Below, piece after piece: positions 7,668-15,549 of a DNA stretch of 24,984 nt. Each line of letters opens with the position of its first letter. Position 1 is the first letter of the stretch. The notes beneath the pieces were generated by a model. That model searched no databases and was not told the origin of the DNA. It saw nothing but the letters and a program-made list of their open reading frames with translations. Made by a program: the position numbers and the translations under genes. The stretch is from Spirochaetota bacterium (lineage in GTDB: Bacteria; Spirochaetota; Spirochaetia; DSM-27196; PWMO01): the NCBI GenBank assembly GCA_009908735.1, contig JAAAOR010000077.1, positions 1 through 24,984 on the forward strand. Reading direction: 5' to 3'.

Positions 7668-8060
7668 TTACTCCTCTTCGAGGGTATTCGTGTATTCCTC
7701 GTAATCTGCAGCAGAGAGGAGAGCATCATATTCGGAGATGTCCGTCGGCTTGATTTTGATCATCCAGCCGTCTCCAAATGGAGACTCGTTTACAGTCTCT
7801 GGAGTATCGGAGAGGCTTTCGTTAACCTCGGCAACCTCGCCGCCCACGGGCATGAAGAGGTCGCTTGCAGACTTCACGCTCTCGACAACCCCGAAGCTTT
7901 CTCCCTGATTGATCGTTGCGCCGGCCTCGGGCAGCTCCACAAACACTACATCGCCGAGGCTATCCTGCGCGTAATCACTGATCCCGACAACGACGAGATC
8001 CCCGTCCTTGCGGGCCCACTCATGCGATTTCCGGTACTTCACCGAATCATCGAAATTCAT
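7668..8060 (-). CDS. gcvH: Glycine cleavage system H protein
   Basis: GcvH carries the lipoyl arm that shuttles the aminomethyl intermediate between the P, T and L proteins of glycine cleavage. The 130-residue product has the standard form: YRKSHEWARKDGDLVVVGISDYAQDSLGDVVFVELPEAG, then VVESVKSASDLFMPVGGEV with Lys63 as the lipoylation site, and FGDGWMIKIKP near the end. The length is usual for the family. AGGAG stands about nine bases before the ATG, and the gap from gcvT is 28 bases, so both are in one operon. Confidence 0.98.
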   Translation of the reverse strand: MNFDDSVKYRKSHEWARKDGDLVVVGISDYAQDSLGDVVFVELPEAGATINQGESFGVVESVKSASDLFMPVGGEVAEVNESLSDTPETVNESPFGDGWMIKIKPTDISEYDALLSAADYEEYTNTLEEE

Positions 8061-8088
8061 CTTGCTGCTCCTTTCTCATAAGCTGCGG

Positions 8089-9255
8089 TTACGTTCTATA
8101 TGCCGGCCGGTAGAGCGGGCGCTTCACTACTTCCGCGCGCCGCGCGCGACCACGGACCACAATATCGAGATGGGCACCGGCTTTCGCATAGTCCGGTGCC
8201 ACGAATACATTTCCGTAATACCACTCGAATGTCGGAGAGTACATCCCTGTCACCACGGCTCCGAGGACCGTTCCTTGCGGTGACCTGACCTCGTAGCCCT
8301 CGCGAAGCATCGCACGGTCGACCATTCGGATCGTGGCGAGCCTTTTCGAGACCCCGGTCTCTATTTGCGCAATCAGCGCCTCCCGCCCTACGAACGGTCG
8401 GTCGAGCTCACATGCCCATTTCAGTCGGGCCTCGATTGGCGTAGTCTCCTCGTTGAGCTCATGTCCGTAGAGCGCAAAGCCCGGCTCGAAGCGAAGACTG
8501 TCCCGGGCGGCAAGGCCGATCGGCGGCAACCCGTTCGGAAGAACGGAACCCGCGTCGAGGAGGGCGTCCCACACGGTCGAGGCGGCCTCGTTGGCCACGT
8601 AGATTTCCACCCCGTCCTCGCCGGTGTATCCGGTGCGGCTGACCAGACACTCCGACCCGGCGATACGATCCACGCGGATGGCAAAGCGCTCGAGATCGCC
8701 CGCCCCGTGCCCGGCGGCGCGGTCGAACACATCGAGTGCCCGCGGGCCCTGCAGGGCAAACATACTCGTGTCCCAGGACCTGTTGGTGATGCTCACATCG
8801 AAGCCACCCCCATTCTGGGCGCGACCGCCGCCCTCCTCGTCGGCCACAGCCAGCTTTCCCGCAGCAACTCTCCGCAGCCAGGACTCGTCTTTGTCGATAT
8901 TCGCGGCATTTACCACCACGTAAAACCGATCGGGAAGCCGGTACACAAACACGTCATCGAGCACACTGCCGTCTGGACGACACAGGAGGCAGTAGGTGGA
9001 AAGGCCCTCCGGGAGACCTTGTATATCGTTGGTGAGGCTATAGTCGAGGAACGAGACCGCGTCGGGGCCGGAGACTTCGACCTGCCCCATGTGAGAAATA
9101 TCGAAAAGCCCGGCCTGCTCGCGCACCGCACGATGCTCGGCTACTGCTCCGGTCTCGTACTGCAACGGCATCTCCCACCCGGCGAAAGGACCCATTCGGG
9201 CGCCATTTTCACGATGCCAGGCGTAAAGCGCCGTTTGCTTTAGGTCCTCCGCCAT
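8089..9255 (-). CDS. gcvT: Glycine cleavage system T protein (aminomethyltransferase)
   Basis: GcvT transfers the methylene group from H-protein-bound aminomethyl-lipoate to tetrahydrofolate, releasing ammonia. Diagnostic segments are [48 protein letters not shown] (with the catalytic Asp region), [15 protein letters not shown] and [26 protein letters not shown] lies seven bases before the ATG at 9255, giving 388 residues; the in-frame codon at 9279 adds only a basic leader (MGMRRRPN) and is less likely. First gene of gcvT-gcvH-GNAT-UPF0149. No gcvP follows, so the P protein must be elsewhere. Upstream DnaA boxes may affect its expression. Confidence 0.97.
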   Translation of the reverse strand: MAEDLKQTALYAWHRENGARMGPFAGWEMPLQYETGAVAEHRAVREQAGLFDISHMGQVEVSGPDAVSFLDYSLTNDIQGLPEGLSTYCLLCRPDGSVLDDVFVYRLPDRFYVVVNAANIDKDESWLRRVAAGKLAVADEEGGGRAQNGGGFDVSITNRSWDTSMFALQGPRALDVFDRAAGHGAGDLERFAIRVDRIAGSECLVSRTGYTGEDGVEIYVANEAASTVWDALLDAGSVLPNGLPPIGLAARDSLRFEPGFALYGHELNEETTPIEARLKWACELDRPFVGREALIAQIETGVSKRLATIRMVDRAMLREGYEVRSPQGTVLGAVVTGMYSPTFEWYYGNVFVAPDYAKAGAHLDIVVRGRARRAEVVKRPLYRPAYRT

Positions 9256-9344
9256 GTTTGGTCTCCTTCGCATGCCCACGAACAGTAGACAGAATCCGGG
9301 TTATTTCCTTTATAAGCAATAGATTAGTCGTATTAATGCCGAAG

Positions 9345-9353
9345 TTATCCACA
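9345..9353 (+). promoter_or_regulatory. DnaA box (perfect)
   Basis: TTATCCACA, an exact match to the DnaA box consensus TTATNCACA. It lies about 90 bases upstream of the gcvT start and nearly 8 kb from the probable oriC. Confidence 0.65.
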
Positions 9354-9536
9354 AACAGTACACACTGAAGCGCGACTCGACCCTCAAACATTATTTGCTT
9401 TGATGCGCGTTCCTTGCCAACCGAATCCCGAAAAAGGCCCGAATTTCGGCTGATTCTTCACCGGCGGAGCCAACTTCCCACCCGATTTTGCGAAAAACAG
9501 CGGGATGCGGACTACACAGGGCCGTTTTCGCCGTTA

Positions 9537-9556
9537 TTCTCCACAATTTATCCACA
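9537..9556 (+). promoter_or_regulatory. DnaA box pair (one near match, one perfect)
   Basis: TTCTCCACA (9537-9545, one mismatch) is followed after two bases by TTATCCACA (9548-9556, perfect). The start-to-start distance is 11 bases, one helical turn, which is the same spacing as the pair directly upstream of dnaA. It lies just past the jag stop codon. Confidence 0.6.
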
Positions 9557-9566
9557 AGCGCGTCGT

Positions 9567-10229
9567 TTATCGATCTCCCGCGCCCTGGTAATACACTCGA
9601 ACCTGCTTGTAAAGCCCCTCTCCCTCACTCCGCGTAGCTATGCCGCCCACGTCATTGAGGGTAGTGTGAATGAGCCGGCGCTCGAACGGGTTCATGGGCT
9701 CCAGTAACTTCGACCCGTGCGAACGCTTAACCTCGTCGCCGACTTTCTGGGCAAGGCGAATCAGGCTCTCTTCTCGGCGGCTGCGGTAGTTCTCGGCATC
9801 CACGACCACCTTGATATCGTCATGGTCCAGCTTGCCCGCGACCACGTTCGCGAGCAACTGTATCGCATCGAGGTTCTTACCCTTTCGGCCGATGAGGATA
9901 TTTGAGTGCGGAGACTCCAGCCGCAGTCCGAGTTTGTTGTCCTCTCGGTACGCAACCCGAACCTCAGCAGGATAGCCCATTTTCTCGGTGGTATTCACAA
10001 CGAAGTCCACGAGGGCGTGCTCAAAGTCGTCCTCGGCCTCGCCGCTCCTGACGGCCAGGGGACCGCCGTCGTAGTGAACCCGGATTTTGACCTTCTTTCC
10101 CATCCCAAGAAAGCCCGCTTTCTGCGTGTCCACTATCTCTACGTCGAACTCGTCGCGCTCTATGCCGAGGTCGGCTATCGCCTGATCGATGGCCTCCTTC
10201 TCGGTGCGTCCTTCGAACTCTTGTACCAT
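9567..10229 (-). CDS. jag: Jag/KhpB RNA-binding protein (Jag_N, KH, R3H)
   Basis: KhpB/Jag is a cytoplasmic RNA-binding protein linked with cell elongation and division in other bacteria, usually encoded next to yidC. The 220-residue protein has the Jag_N domain (VQEFEGRTEKEAIDQAIADLGI, 2-23, then KAGFLGMGKK, 37-46). A KH domain follows with the GxxG loop IGRKGKNLDAIQLL (113-126), and an R3H domain with NPFERRLIHTTL (180-191). GGAGC precedes the ATG. The start is 15 bases from the yidC stop, so it is in the same transcript, the last gene of the dnaA-to-jag block. Confidence 0.96.
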   Translation of the reverse strand: MVQEFEGRTEKEAIDQAIADLGIERDEFDVEIVDTQKAGFLGMGKKVKIRVHYDGGPLAVRSGEAEDDFEHALVDFVVNTTEKMGYPAEVRVAYREDNKLGLRLESPHSNILIGRKGKNLDAIQLLANVVAGKLDHDDIKVVVDAENYRSRREESLIRLAQKVGDEVKRSHGSKLLEPMNPFERRLIHTTLNDVGGIATRSEGEGLYKQVRVYYQGAGDR

Positions 10230-10244
10230 AGTCTTGCTCCTGTA

Positions 10245-12014
10245 TCAGGCATGCCTGTGTTTCTTGCGGTTGTTGAAGTACTGCTGCGCAGCCGTGAGCA
10301 CATTGGTCACGATCCAGTAAACCAGCAGGCCCGAAGGCATGTTGTAGAGAACGAAGAAGAATACGATCGGCAGCATGTAGGTGATCATGCGCATCTGCTG
10401 CGTCGATGCGCCGGGGTTCTGCATGATTTTGCTGGTAATAAGCTGCGTGCCCACGAAGAGGATGGGCAGCAGGCGCAGATCGGTCCACCCGAGCAACGGC
10501 AATGTGAAGTCGCCGAAGCTCAGTATCGATTCGGGGGCGGAGAGGTCATCGATCCATCCGGGGATAAACGTTGCCCCACGTAGATCGAAATGATTGTTAA
10601 ACAGTCCGAACATCGCAATGAAGAAGGGAAGCTGCAGCATCAACGGCAGGCATCCACCGAGCGGGTTGACTCCTTCCTTCTTGTACATGTTCGCCATCTC
10701 GGCGTTCATCTTCTGCGGGTTATCCTTGTACTTCTCCCGGACCTCTTGCATCTTCGGGCTGAGCTCCTGCATCTTCGCAGTTGATTCATAGCTCTTATGC
10801 GTCAGCGGAAACAGCAATGCCTTCACCAGTACGGTCAGTATTATGATGGCTATGCCGAAGTTCGGAACGAAGCGGACAATGAAGTTGAGGATTGCCTTGA
10901 GCAGATTCTCGAGCCATCCGAGGAGGAATCGGGAATCCATCGACTCCTGCAGCTCGAGCCCGCGAATACCCCAGGCATTGTCGTCGGCGTTGTTGTAGCG
11001 TTCGAGCACGCGGGCCACCTTGGGGCCGATAAAGAACCGAAAGGTGTCGGTGTTTCGCGAGCTCTGTATCGTCGAGCGCGAGAAGAACATCTTCGAGGCG
11101 TCATCGAGCCCCGGCTCGGGAATGGCCGACATGACGGTTGTATACTGCGCGGCGTCGAGAATACCGACCGCGTTGAAGTACTTGCCGACGATCGACGCCC
11201 AGTCGATTTGCTCGGTGATGGCTTCGCGGTCACCGCGGCCCATGCGCACGGTGTTGCGGTTGCCGTCGGCGTAGGTGTAGTAGCGGCGATACTCGGTGCG
11301 CCGGTCAAGCTCCTGGAACTCGGGGCCGATCTGGGGACCGAACTCCAGCGTGTAGGCCGTGCCGTCAAAGTTCAACGGAATGTAGGCGTTGACGCTGTTC
11401 TCGATCTCCACCTCGACCTCAAAGAGGTACTCGCCCGGCTGGAAATTGTAGCGTTTTATGACGCGAAATGGCTCGGCTTCATTTCCCACCACGTAGAAGT
11501 CCCGGTAGAACTCGACGGTGTTGGGGTCGGTGGTATCGCGATAGTGATAGAGAGCGGTATCGGCATCGCTGTCCGGACCGCCGAAGTGCAGTCGGAAAGC
11601 TGCCTGATCGTCGCGACCACGGAAGATCATATCGACCGGCTCGCCGTCCGCAAGATGTTCGAGAAGCTTGAATGAGGTGATGCTCGCCCCACGGGGCGAA
11701 AAGGTGACATCAATGACATCGTTGCCGTATGTGCGGGTCTGAGCCGAGATGCCGTCCTCGGGAACCGGTGCGACGGCGCCGGCCGTCAGCTCGCGCGCCG
11801 GCTGCGCGGCCGGCTGCTCTTGAGTGCTCCCGCCATTGCGGGGTGCCTGTTGGCCGCTGGGGTCTGCCGGATCGCCGGGCTGCCTCCCTTCGTCTCTCTC
11901 ATCCTGCGCCTGCTGCGGAATCGGTTCCGGCGGGTAGAGGATATTCTGCACCATGAATCCGACGGTGATCACGACTACCGAGAGGATGACGGCATAGAGG
12001 GTATTCTTATCCAT
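10245..12014 (-). CDS. yidC: Membrane protein insertase YidC
   Basis: YidC inserts and folds inner-membrane proteins, alone or with Sec. The 589-residue protein has the Gram-negative layout: an N-terminal membrane helix (about 6-26), a Pro/Gln/Gly-rich linker (30-75), a large periplasmic P1 domain (about 90-345), then the conserved five-helix insertase core (about 360-580). The core contains VLVKALLFPLTHKSYESTAKMQ and YKKEGVNPLGGCLPLMLQLPFFIAMF. The positively charged groove residue, Arg366 in E. coli from memory, is Lys398 here. It is followed by jag after 15 bases and starts eight bases after rnpA. Confidence 0.98.
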   Translation of the reverse strand: MDKNTLYAVILSVVVITVGFMVQNILYPPEPIPQQAQDERDEGRQPGDPADPSGQQAPRNGGSTQEQPAAQPARELTAGAVAPVPEDGISAQTRTYGNDVIDVTFSPRGASITSFKLLEHLADGEPVDMIFRGRDDQAAFRLHFGGPDSDADTALYHYRDTTDPNTVEFYRDFYVVGNEAEPFRVIKRYNFQPGEYLFEVEVEIENSVNAYIPLNFDGTAYTLEFGPQIGPEFQELDRRTEYRRYYTYADGNRNTVRMGRGDREAITEQIDWASIVGKYFNAVGILDAAQYTTVMSAIPEPGLDDASKMFFSRSTIQSSRNTDTFRFFIGPKVARVLERYNNADDNAWGIRGLELQESMDSRFLLGWLENLLKAILNFIVRFVPNFGIAIIILTVLVKALLFPLTHKSYESTAKMQELSPKMQEVREKYKDNPQKMNAEMANMYKKEGVNPLGGCLPLMLQLPFFIAMFGLFNNHFDLRGATFIPGWIDDLSAPESILSFGDFTLPLLGWTDLRLLPILFVGTQLITSKIMQNPGASTQQMRMITYMLPIVFFFVLYNMPSGLLVYWIVTNVLTAAQQYFNNRKKHRHA

Positions 12015-12022
12015 GTGAGCTC

Positions 12023-12370
12023 CTACTCATCGTTTAGCAGACGGGCATCGCGGAGCAGGTGCTGGAACTGTTCGAGCCGCTCGGAAAAGCTGTAGTCGCC
12101 GGGATAAACCACGAAAGCAAGGTCGAAACCGCCTCTGAGTCGGGGTTTGAGGCGTCGATACGCCTCTTTTCCCACACGACGGAGCCGATTCCGATCCACT
12201 GAGTGGCCGGCTTTCTTGACCGGTGCGACAAGCACCCGATTATACGGTAGCGTATTCTCCATGATACGGAGCCTCAAGCCCCGACAGCTGAAGTTCCTGC
12301 CGTGTTCGAAGACGCGTCGTATCTCCGTGCGCCGCCTGAGCCGTTCATCTCTAGTAAGGCTTTCGCTCAT
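12023..12370 (-). CDS. rnpA: Ribonuclease P protein component
   Basis: RnpA is the protein cofactor of RNase P, which with the catalytic RNA (not in this window) trims tRNA 5' ends. The 115-residue, very basic product contains the RNR signature: [21 protein letters not shown], with R60-N61-R62. The N-terminal [21 protein letters not shown] matches the usual l....dF..v...G. The start ATG lies inside rpmH, overlapping it by 20 bases. The frame stays open further upstream to a GTG at 12430, which would add 20 residues encoded within rpmH. No Shine-Dalgarno sequence is evident, so translation is probably coupled to rpmH. Confidence 0.95.
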   Translation of the reverse strand: MSESLTRDERLRRRTEIRRVFEHGRNFSCRGLRLRIMENTLPYNRVLVAPVKKAGHSVDRNRLRRVGKEAYRRLKPRLRGGFDLAFVVYPGDYSFSERLEQFQHLLRDARLLNDE

Positions 12371-12506
12371 CCGAGATGGAGAGTTTCTTGCGGCCCTTGG
12401 CCCGACGACGTTTAAGCACTTCGCGGCCACCCCGCGTCTTCATGCGGGCGCGAAATCCGAACTTGCGGTTCCGCTTGCGCCTGCTCGGCTGATAGGTTCG
12501 TTTCAT
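12351..12506 (-). CDS. rpmH: 50S ribosomal protein L34
   Basis: L34 is a small basic protein of the large ribosomal subunit. The 51-residue sequence [45 protein letters not shown] is translated from 12506 downward and matches the family almost throughout. The C-terminus has seven further residues (DERKPY region), slightly longer than the common 44-46. GGAG lies about eight bases before the ATG. It has its own strong promoter, and the 3' end overlaps rnpA by 20 bases. Confidence 0.98.
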   Translation of the reverse strand: MKRTYQPSRRKRNRKFGFRARMKTRGGREVLKRRRAKGRKKLSISDERKPY

Positions 12507-12554
12507 ATCTATAGCTCCAAACGAGAATTAATCGGCCACGTGAATGGGACGGGT

Positions 12555-12584
12555 AGTATACAGAGCTGTGAAGCGGTGTGTCAA
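12555..12584 (-). promoter_or_regulatory. Predicted sigma70 promoter of rpmH-rnpA-yidC-jag
   Basis: On the minus strand TTGACA (12584-12579) and TATACT (12560-12555) are separated by 18 bases. The -35 covers the dciA stop codon. The expected leader to rpmH is about 40 bases and contains a Shine-Dalgarno sequence, unlike the near-leaderless promoters elsewhere in the window. Confidence 0.75.
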
Positions 12585-13123
12585 TCGGCGTTTTTGTTCT
12601 GGAGATCCCGATACAGACGCGAAAGGGTCTCGCGAAACCCCTCATCTTCAATACGCTCTAGGGCTTCCCGGGCGTTTTTGCTATCCTCCCGCGAGACCGG
12701 CGCCTCGCCTTCGGCCCGCGACTCCGCCCCCCCAGATCCGGGGACGCCGTCCACATCGGATCCCGCTTCCTCGGCGGCGCCCTCTTTTCGGGCCGCACGC
12801 TCAGAAGCCGCGCCGGTGCCGGGGCCGGGACCGCTGAAGGAGCCGACGAGACGCATATGGATGTTTCTCACCTCGAGCTGCGGATACTTTCCCGCAACCT
12901 TGCGCACGATCTCGTCTTTTCGCATCTGCAGCATCTGCATCCATCCCGGATGATCAACCTCAACCTTCAGCGCCCCGTTTCTAATGTCGGTAACACGGGT
13001 GTGCGCGGCAATGTCGGTCCCGACGATGCGGTGCCAGCTCTTGAAAAAGGCAACGTACTCTTCGCCGCCGGTTATGTTGTGGAGCCTGAGAAAGGCCTCG
13101 AGGAGATCACCCGCCCGTTCCAT
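12581..13123 (-). CDS. dciA: DUF721 protein, DciA-type replicative helicase operator
   Basis: DUF721 proteins are DciA, which helps the DnaB helicase load in bacteria lacking DnaC/DnaI. The conserved DUF721 domain covers about residues 1-95: LLEAFLRLHNITGGEEYVAFFKSWHRIVGTDIAAHTRVTDIRNGALKVEVDHPGWMQMLQMRKDEIVRKV. The Trp, the VG and the LxVxVDHPxWxQxL stretch are typical. A Gly/Ala/Glu/Ser-rich disordered linker (about 96-150) follows, then a charged helical end with REALERIEDEGFRETLSRLYRDLQ. The ATG at 13123 overlaps the end of recF by 17 bases; a TTG at 13132 is an alternative. Placement after recF fits a role in initiation. Confidence 0.88.
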   Translation of the reverse strand: MERAGDLLEAFLRLHNITGGEEYVAFFKSWHRIVGTDIAAHTRVTDIRNGALKVEVDHPGWMQMLQMRKDEIVRKVAGKYPQLEVRNIHMRLVGSFSGPGPGTGAASERAARKEGAAEEAGSDVDGVPGSGGAESRAEGEAPVSREDSKNAREALERIEDEGFRETLSRLYRDLQNKNAD

Positions 13124-14210
13124 ACCGCTCAATGGTACCTTCTGCGACCCGGTAGATCAACGTGTTCTCTCGCCGGTAGTCGCCGAAGCGCTCGTCGGGC
13201 AAAAACGTGAAGAAGGCCTGCTCATATCCGGGCAGGGCGTCGAGAAAGCGCTTTCGCCTCGTGGGGTCGAGTTCGAGAAGCACATCATCGAGGAGTAGCA
13301 CCGGCGAGCGTCCGCTGCGCGCGGCGAAAAATTGCGCCTGAGCCACTCTGAGAATGAGGGACACAAGGCGTAGTTGCCCGGTGGAGGCAGTCCTCGTAAA
13401 ATCGCGGCCGGCATGCCGGTAGACGAATCGGTCGCGGTGCGGCCCCGAGGTGGTTGTCTTCATGTAGAAATCGTGCTCCCGGCGCCGCGAGAGCTGCGCT
13501 TCAGCCTCGCCGGTGGTTTCGACGCGCCACGACGGGCGGTGCTCGATGTGAAGCGGCTCGTCTAATCCGGAGATCCCGGTAAAGAGCTCAGAAAAGGTCT
13601 CGTTAAAGGCGGCGGTTGCCTCGCTTCGCCGTTCGAGAAGCTCCAGCCCCGCCTCGGCAAGCTGGCGGTCGTAGACGTCGAGAAGATCCCCTCGCCCGTC
13701 TTTGAGCGCGATATTGCGCGCGCGGAGCACCTTTCGGTATCTTCGAAGTACGTCTATGAAGAGGGGATCGTAAAGACTCAGTGTCTGATCGAAGAAGAAA
13801 CGCTGACGATCCGGGGAGCCCTGGACGAATTCGATGTCGTCATGGGCAAAGATGATGCACGGCAGAATCGAGACGAGCTCTTTGCGATCGGCGACGGACT
13901 TCCCATTGAGCCGGATGCTCTTCTTGCCGGCGTCCTTCCCCGACTCCCACCCGTAGGCAAGATCATGCGTCTCCCCGTATCCGTCGCGGATACGGCCGCG
14001 TAGCAGCAGGCTAGTCTCACCTTCGCGGCAGAGTTGCTCGTCACTACGGACCCGGAACGACCCGCCGTAGCACAATACGTAGATGGTCTCGAGGAAGTTC
14101 GTCTTCCCCTGACCGTTCTCGCCCACGAGAAAGACCTCCGGCGCATCACACATTACCTCGCCGTCGGCAAGGTTTCTGAAGTTGTAAGTTCGAACGGAGA
14201 GAAATCCCAC
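13107..14210 (-). CDS. recF: DNA replication and repair protein RecF
   Basis: RecF is an SMC-like ATPase that, with RecO and RecR, loads RecA at gaps. The start chosen is GTG 14210, giving 367 residues beginning GFLSVRTYNFRNLADGEV, which aligns with the family N-terminus and usual length. Walker A is GENGQGKTN (30-38), the ABC-like signature is TASTGQLRLVSLILRVAQAQ, and Walker B is PVLLLDDVLLELD. The frame is open further upstream inside dnaN, but that part does not resemble RecF. A TTG just upstream (LSRAYVPLAAVGF) is an alternative start. It lies 26 bases after dnaN and overlaps dciA by 17 bases. Confidence 0.96.
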   Translation of the reverse strand: MGFLSVRTYNFRNLADGEVMCDAPEVFLVGENGQGKTNFLETIYVLCYGGSFRVRSDEQLCREGETSLLLRGRIRDGYGETHDLAYGWESGKDAGKKSIRLNGKSVADRKELVSILPCIIFAHDDIEFVQGSPDRQRFFFDQTLSLYDPLFIDVLRRYRKVLRARNIALKDGRGDLLDVYDRQLAEAGLELLERRSEATAAFNETFSELFTGISGLDEPLHIEHRPSWRVETTGEAEAQLSRRREHDFYMKTTTSGPHRDRFVYRHAGRDFTRTASTGQLRLVSLILRVAQAQFFAARSGRSPVLLLDDVLLELDPTRRKRFLDALPGYEQAFFTFLPDERFGDYRRENTLIYRVAEGTIERYGTGG

Positions 14211-14236
14211 TGCGGCTAGAGGTACATATGCACGGC

Positions 14237-15340
14237 TCAATCGAGCTGCATCGGCATGACGATGTGGAAGTAGTCTTTCTCGGGATCCGAGTAGATACTG
14301 ATCGCGCGGTTCGGCTCCGAAAACTGAATGGCAATATCCTCGGTATCTATGACCCGAAGGGGCTCGAGGAGATACATGTAGTTCAGCGCGATCTTCTCCT
14401 CCGGCCCCTCGTAGGAACACGAGATTTCCTCCCTCGCGACACCCACCTCGCTCTCCTCCGAGCTCAGCGTCATCACCTCACTTGCAAGCTCAACATAGAT
14501 CCGTCGCGACTTCTCCACGAGCAGCGACACGCGCTTAAGAGCTTCGAGGAGCTCGTTCTTCTTGACTGCAATCCGGTATTTCTGTTCCTCGGGAATAACC
14601 CGACGGTAATTGGGGAACTGCCCCTCGATGAGAGCCGAGGAGATGCGCTGATTGTCGAACTGGACGAAGATATTTTTCTCAGTGACCGCAAGCGAGAAGG
14701 TACCCTCACCCGAGGCGAGCTTGCGTATAAGATTGAGCACCTTCGGCGGGATGATGACACCCTGGAACTCCTTTACAGCCTCCTGGGGCGTTTTCTTGAT
14801 GTAGGAAAGCCGCCGGCCGTCGGTCGCCACCATCACTAGATCCCCGTCGAGATTCTCCATGTAGACACCGTTCATGAAGTAGCGTGTTTCATCGTCGGAG
14901 ACGGCAAAGATAGTCTGGGAGATCATGTCGATGAATGCGGCCTGGGACAACTCGAAGTACTGGTCTTCGGAGGCGAGTTGGATCTCGGGGAACTTGTCGG
15001 CTTCGATGCCCTTCAGCTCGAAATTGATCTTCTTGAACACCGGATTTATCGAAAAGCTGTTTCCCTCGCCGAGCTCGAACTCCACGTCGCCCGAGGGCAG
15101 GGAGCGCAGAATACCAAGCAGCTTCTCGCAGAACACCGTCGTCGTGCCCGCGTTCACCACCTCCACCGGGATCCGTGTTTCAAAGCTCACCCGCAGATCT
15201 GTTGCGCGAATTGTCAGTGTCTCCTCGTGGGCATCGAGCAAGACGTTCGAAAGTATCGACATGCTGTTCTTTGAGGAGATGATCTCCTGCGCAACCGAGA
15301 TTTCTTTCATGATCGTGTCACGCTCGCAGATGAACTTCAT
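14237..15340 (-). CDS. dnaN: DNA polymerase III subunit beta (sliding clamp)
   Basis: DnaN forms the ring-shaped dimer that tethers DNA polymerase to its template. The 367-residue protein has the three-domain clamp layout. Family segments include SILSNVLLDAHEETLTIRATDLRVS, FPEIQLASEDQYFELSQAAFIDMISQTIFAVSDDETRYFMNGVYM, VMVATDGRRLSYIKK, and the terminal YFHIVMPMQLD, which fits the usual MPMR/KL ending. AAGGAG lies close upstream of the ATG. It follows dnaA after a 209-bp gap with DnaA-box-like elements and is followed by recF. Confidence 0.99.
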   Translation of the reverse strand: MKFICERDTIMKEISVAQEIISSKNSMSILSNVLLDAHEETLTIRATDLRVSFETRIPVEVVNAGTTTVFCEKLLGILRSLPSGDVEFELGEGNSFSINPVFKKINFELKGIEADKFPEIQLASEDQYFELSQAAFIDMISQTIFAVSDDETRYFMNGVYMENLDGDLVMVATDGRRLSYIKKTPQEAVKEFQGVIIPPKVLNLIRKLASGEGTFSLAVTEKNIFVQFDNQRISSALIEGQFPNYRRVIPEEQKYRIAVKKNELLEALKRVSLLVEKSRRIYVELASEVMTLSSEESEVGVAREEISCSYEGPEEKIALNYMYLLEPLRVIDTEDIAIQFSEPNRAISIYSDPEKDYFHIVMPMQLD

Positions 15341-15549
15341 CTTACTCTCCTTCTTATCCCTTATATGTAAATTCTAGAAGCAGTAGTAGTAGGCACTGTG
15401 ATTATGTGGAAAATCACCCTATCTCCCTTTCCTGTAGTGCGCTGATCCTCTGAATAACTGTCGGCTTCTATTCACAATGGACTCACATGTTCGGCGGCGC
15501 CGCCGCGTTCTCCCGTAGTATGCCCGGATATCCCCGGCTCATCCACAGC
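15341..15549. other. dnaA-dnaN intergenic region with DnaA-trio-like element (candidate unwinding site)
   Basis: Reading the plus strand there is an AT-rich stretch (about 15353-15380), then TAGTAGTAG (15384-15392), a short spacer, and TGTGGAAAA (15405-15413, the reverse of DnaA-box variant TTTTCCACA). Two further one-mismatch boxes are CTATTCACA (15468-15476) and TCATCCACA (15539-15547). AT-rich, TAG repeat, box is the order described for the basal unwinding system of bacterial origins. A GC palindrome lies at 15492-15505. Function is inferred from motif order alone. Confidence 0.5.

Larger units (their letters stand above)
9256..9566. other. 311-bp intergenic region jag-gcvT with DnaA boxes
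   Basis: This gene-free stretch holds two perfect DnaA boxes and one near match (listed separately). It also has a GC hairpin-like segment followed on the minus strand by CTTTTTC (about 9450-9431), which could end jag transcription but has a poor loop. A TATAAA element near 9310 is a possible gcvT -10. I see no glycine-riboswitch pattern and no reading frame of note. Confidence 0.5.

Noticed and set aside
8365..9243. Plus-strand open frame opposite gcvT
   Set aside because: Shadow of the well-supported gcvT coding sequence.
9256..9400. Glycine riboswitch upstream of gcvT
   Set aside because: I looked for the tandem aptamer cores and found neither the conserved segments nor the linker; only DnaA boxes and a possible -10 are present.
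14211..14420. Upstream extension of recF to 437 residues
   Set aside because: The extra part lies inside dnaN and does not resemble RecF; starting at GTG 14210 gives the normal length and N-terminus.
15492..15505. 14-base GC palindrome CGGCGGCGCCGCCG after dnaA
   Set aside because: It has no T-run, so it is unlikely to be an intrinsic terminator; it could be chance in GC-rich DNA.
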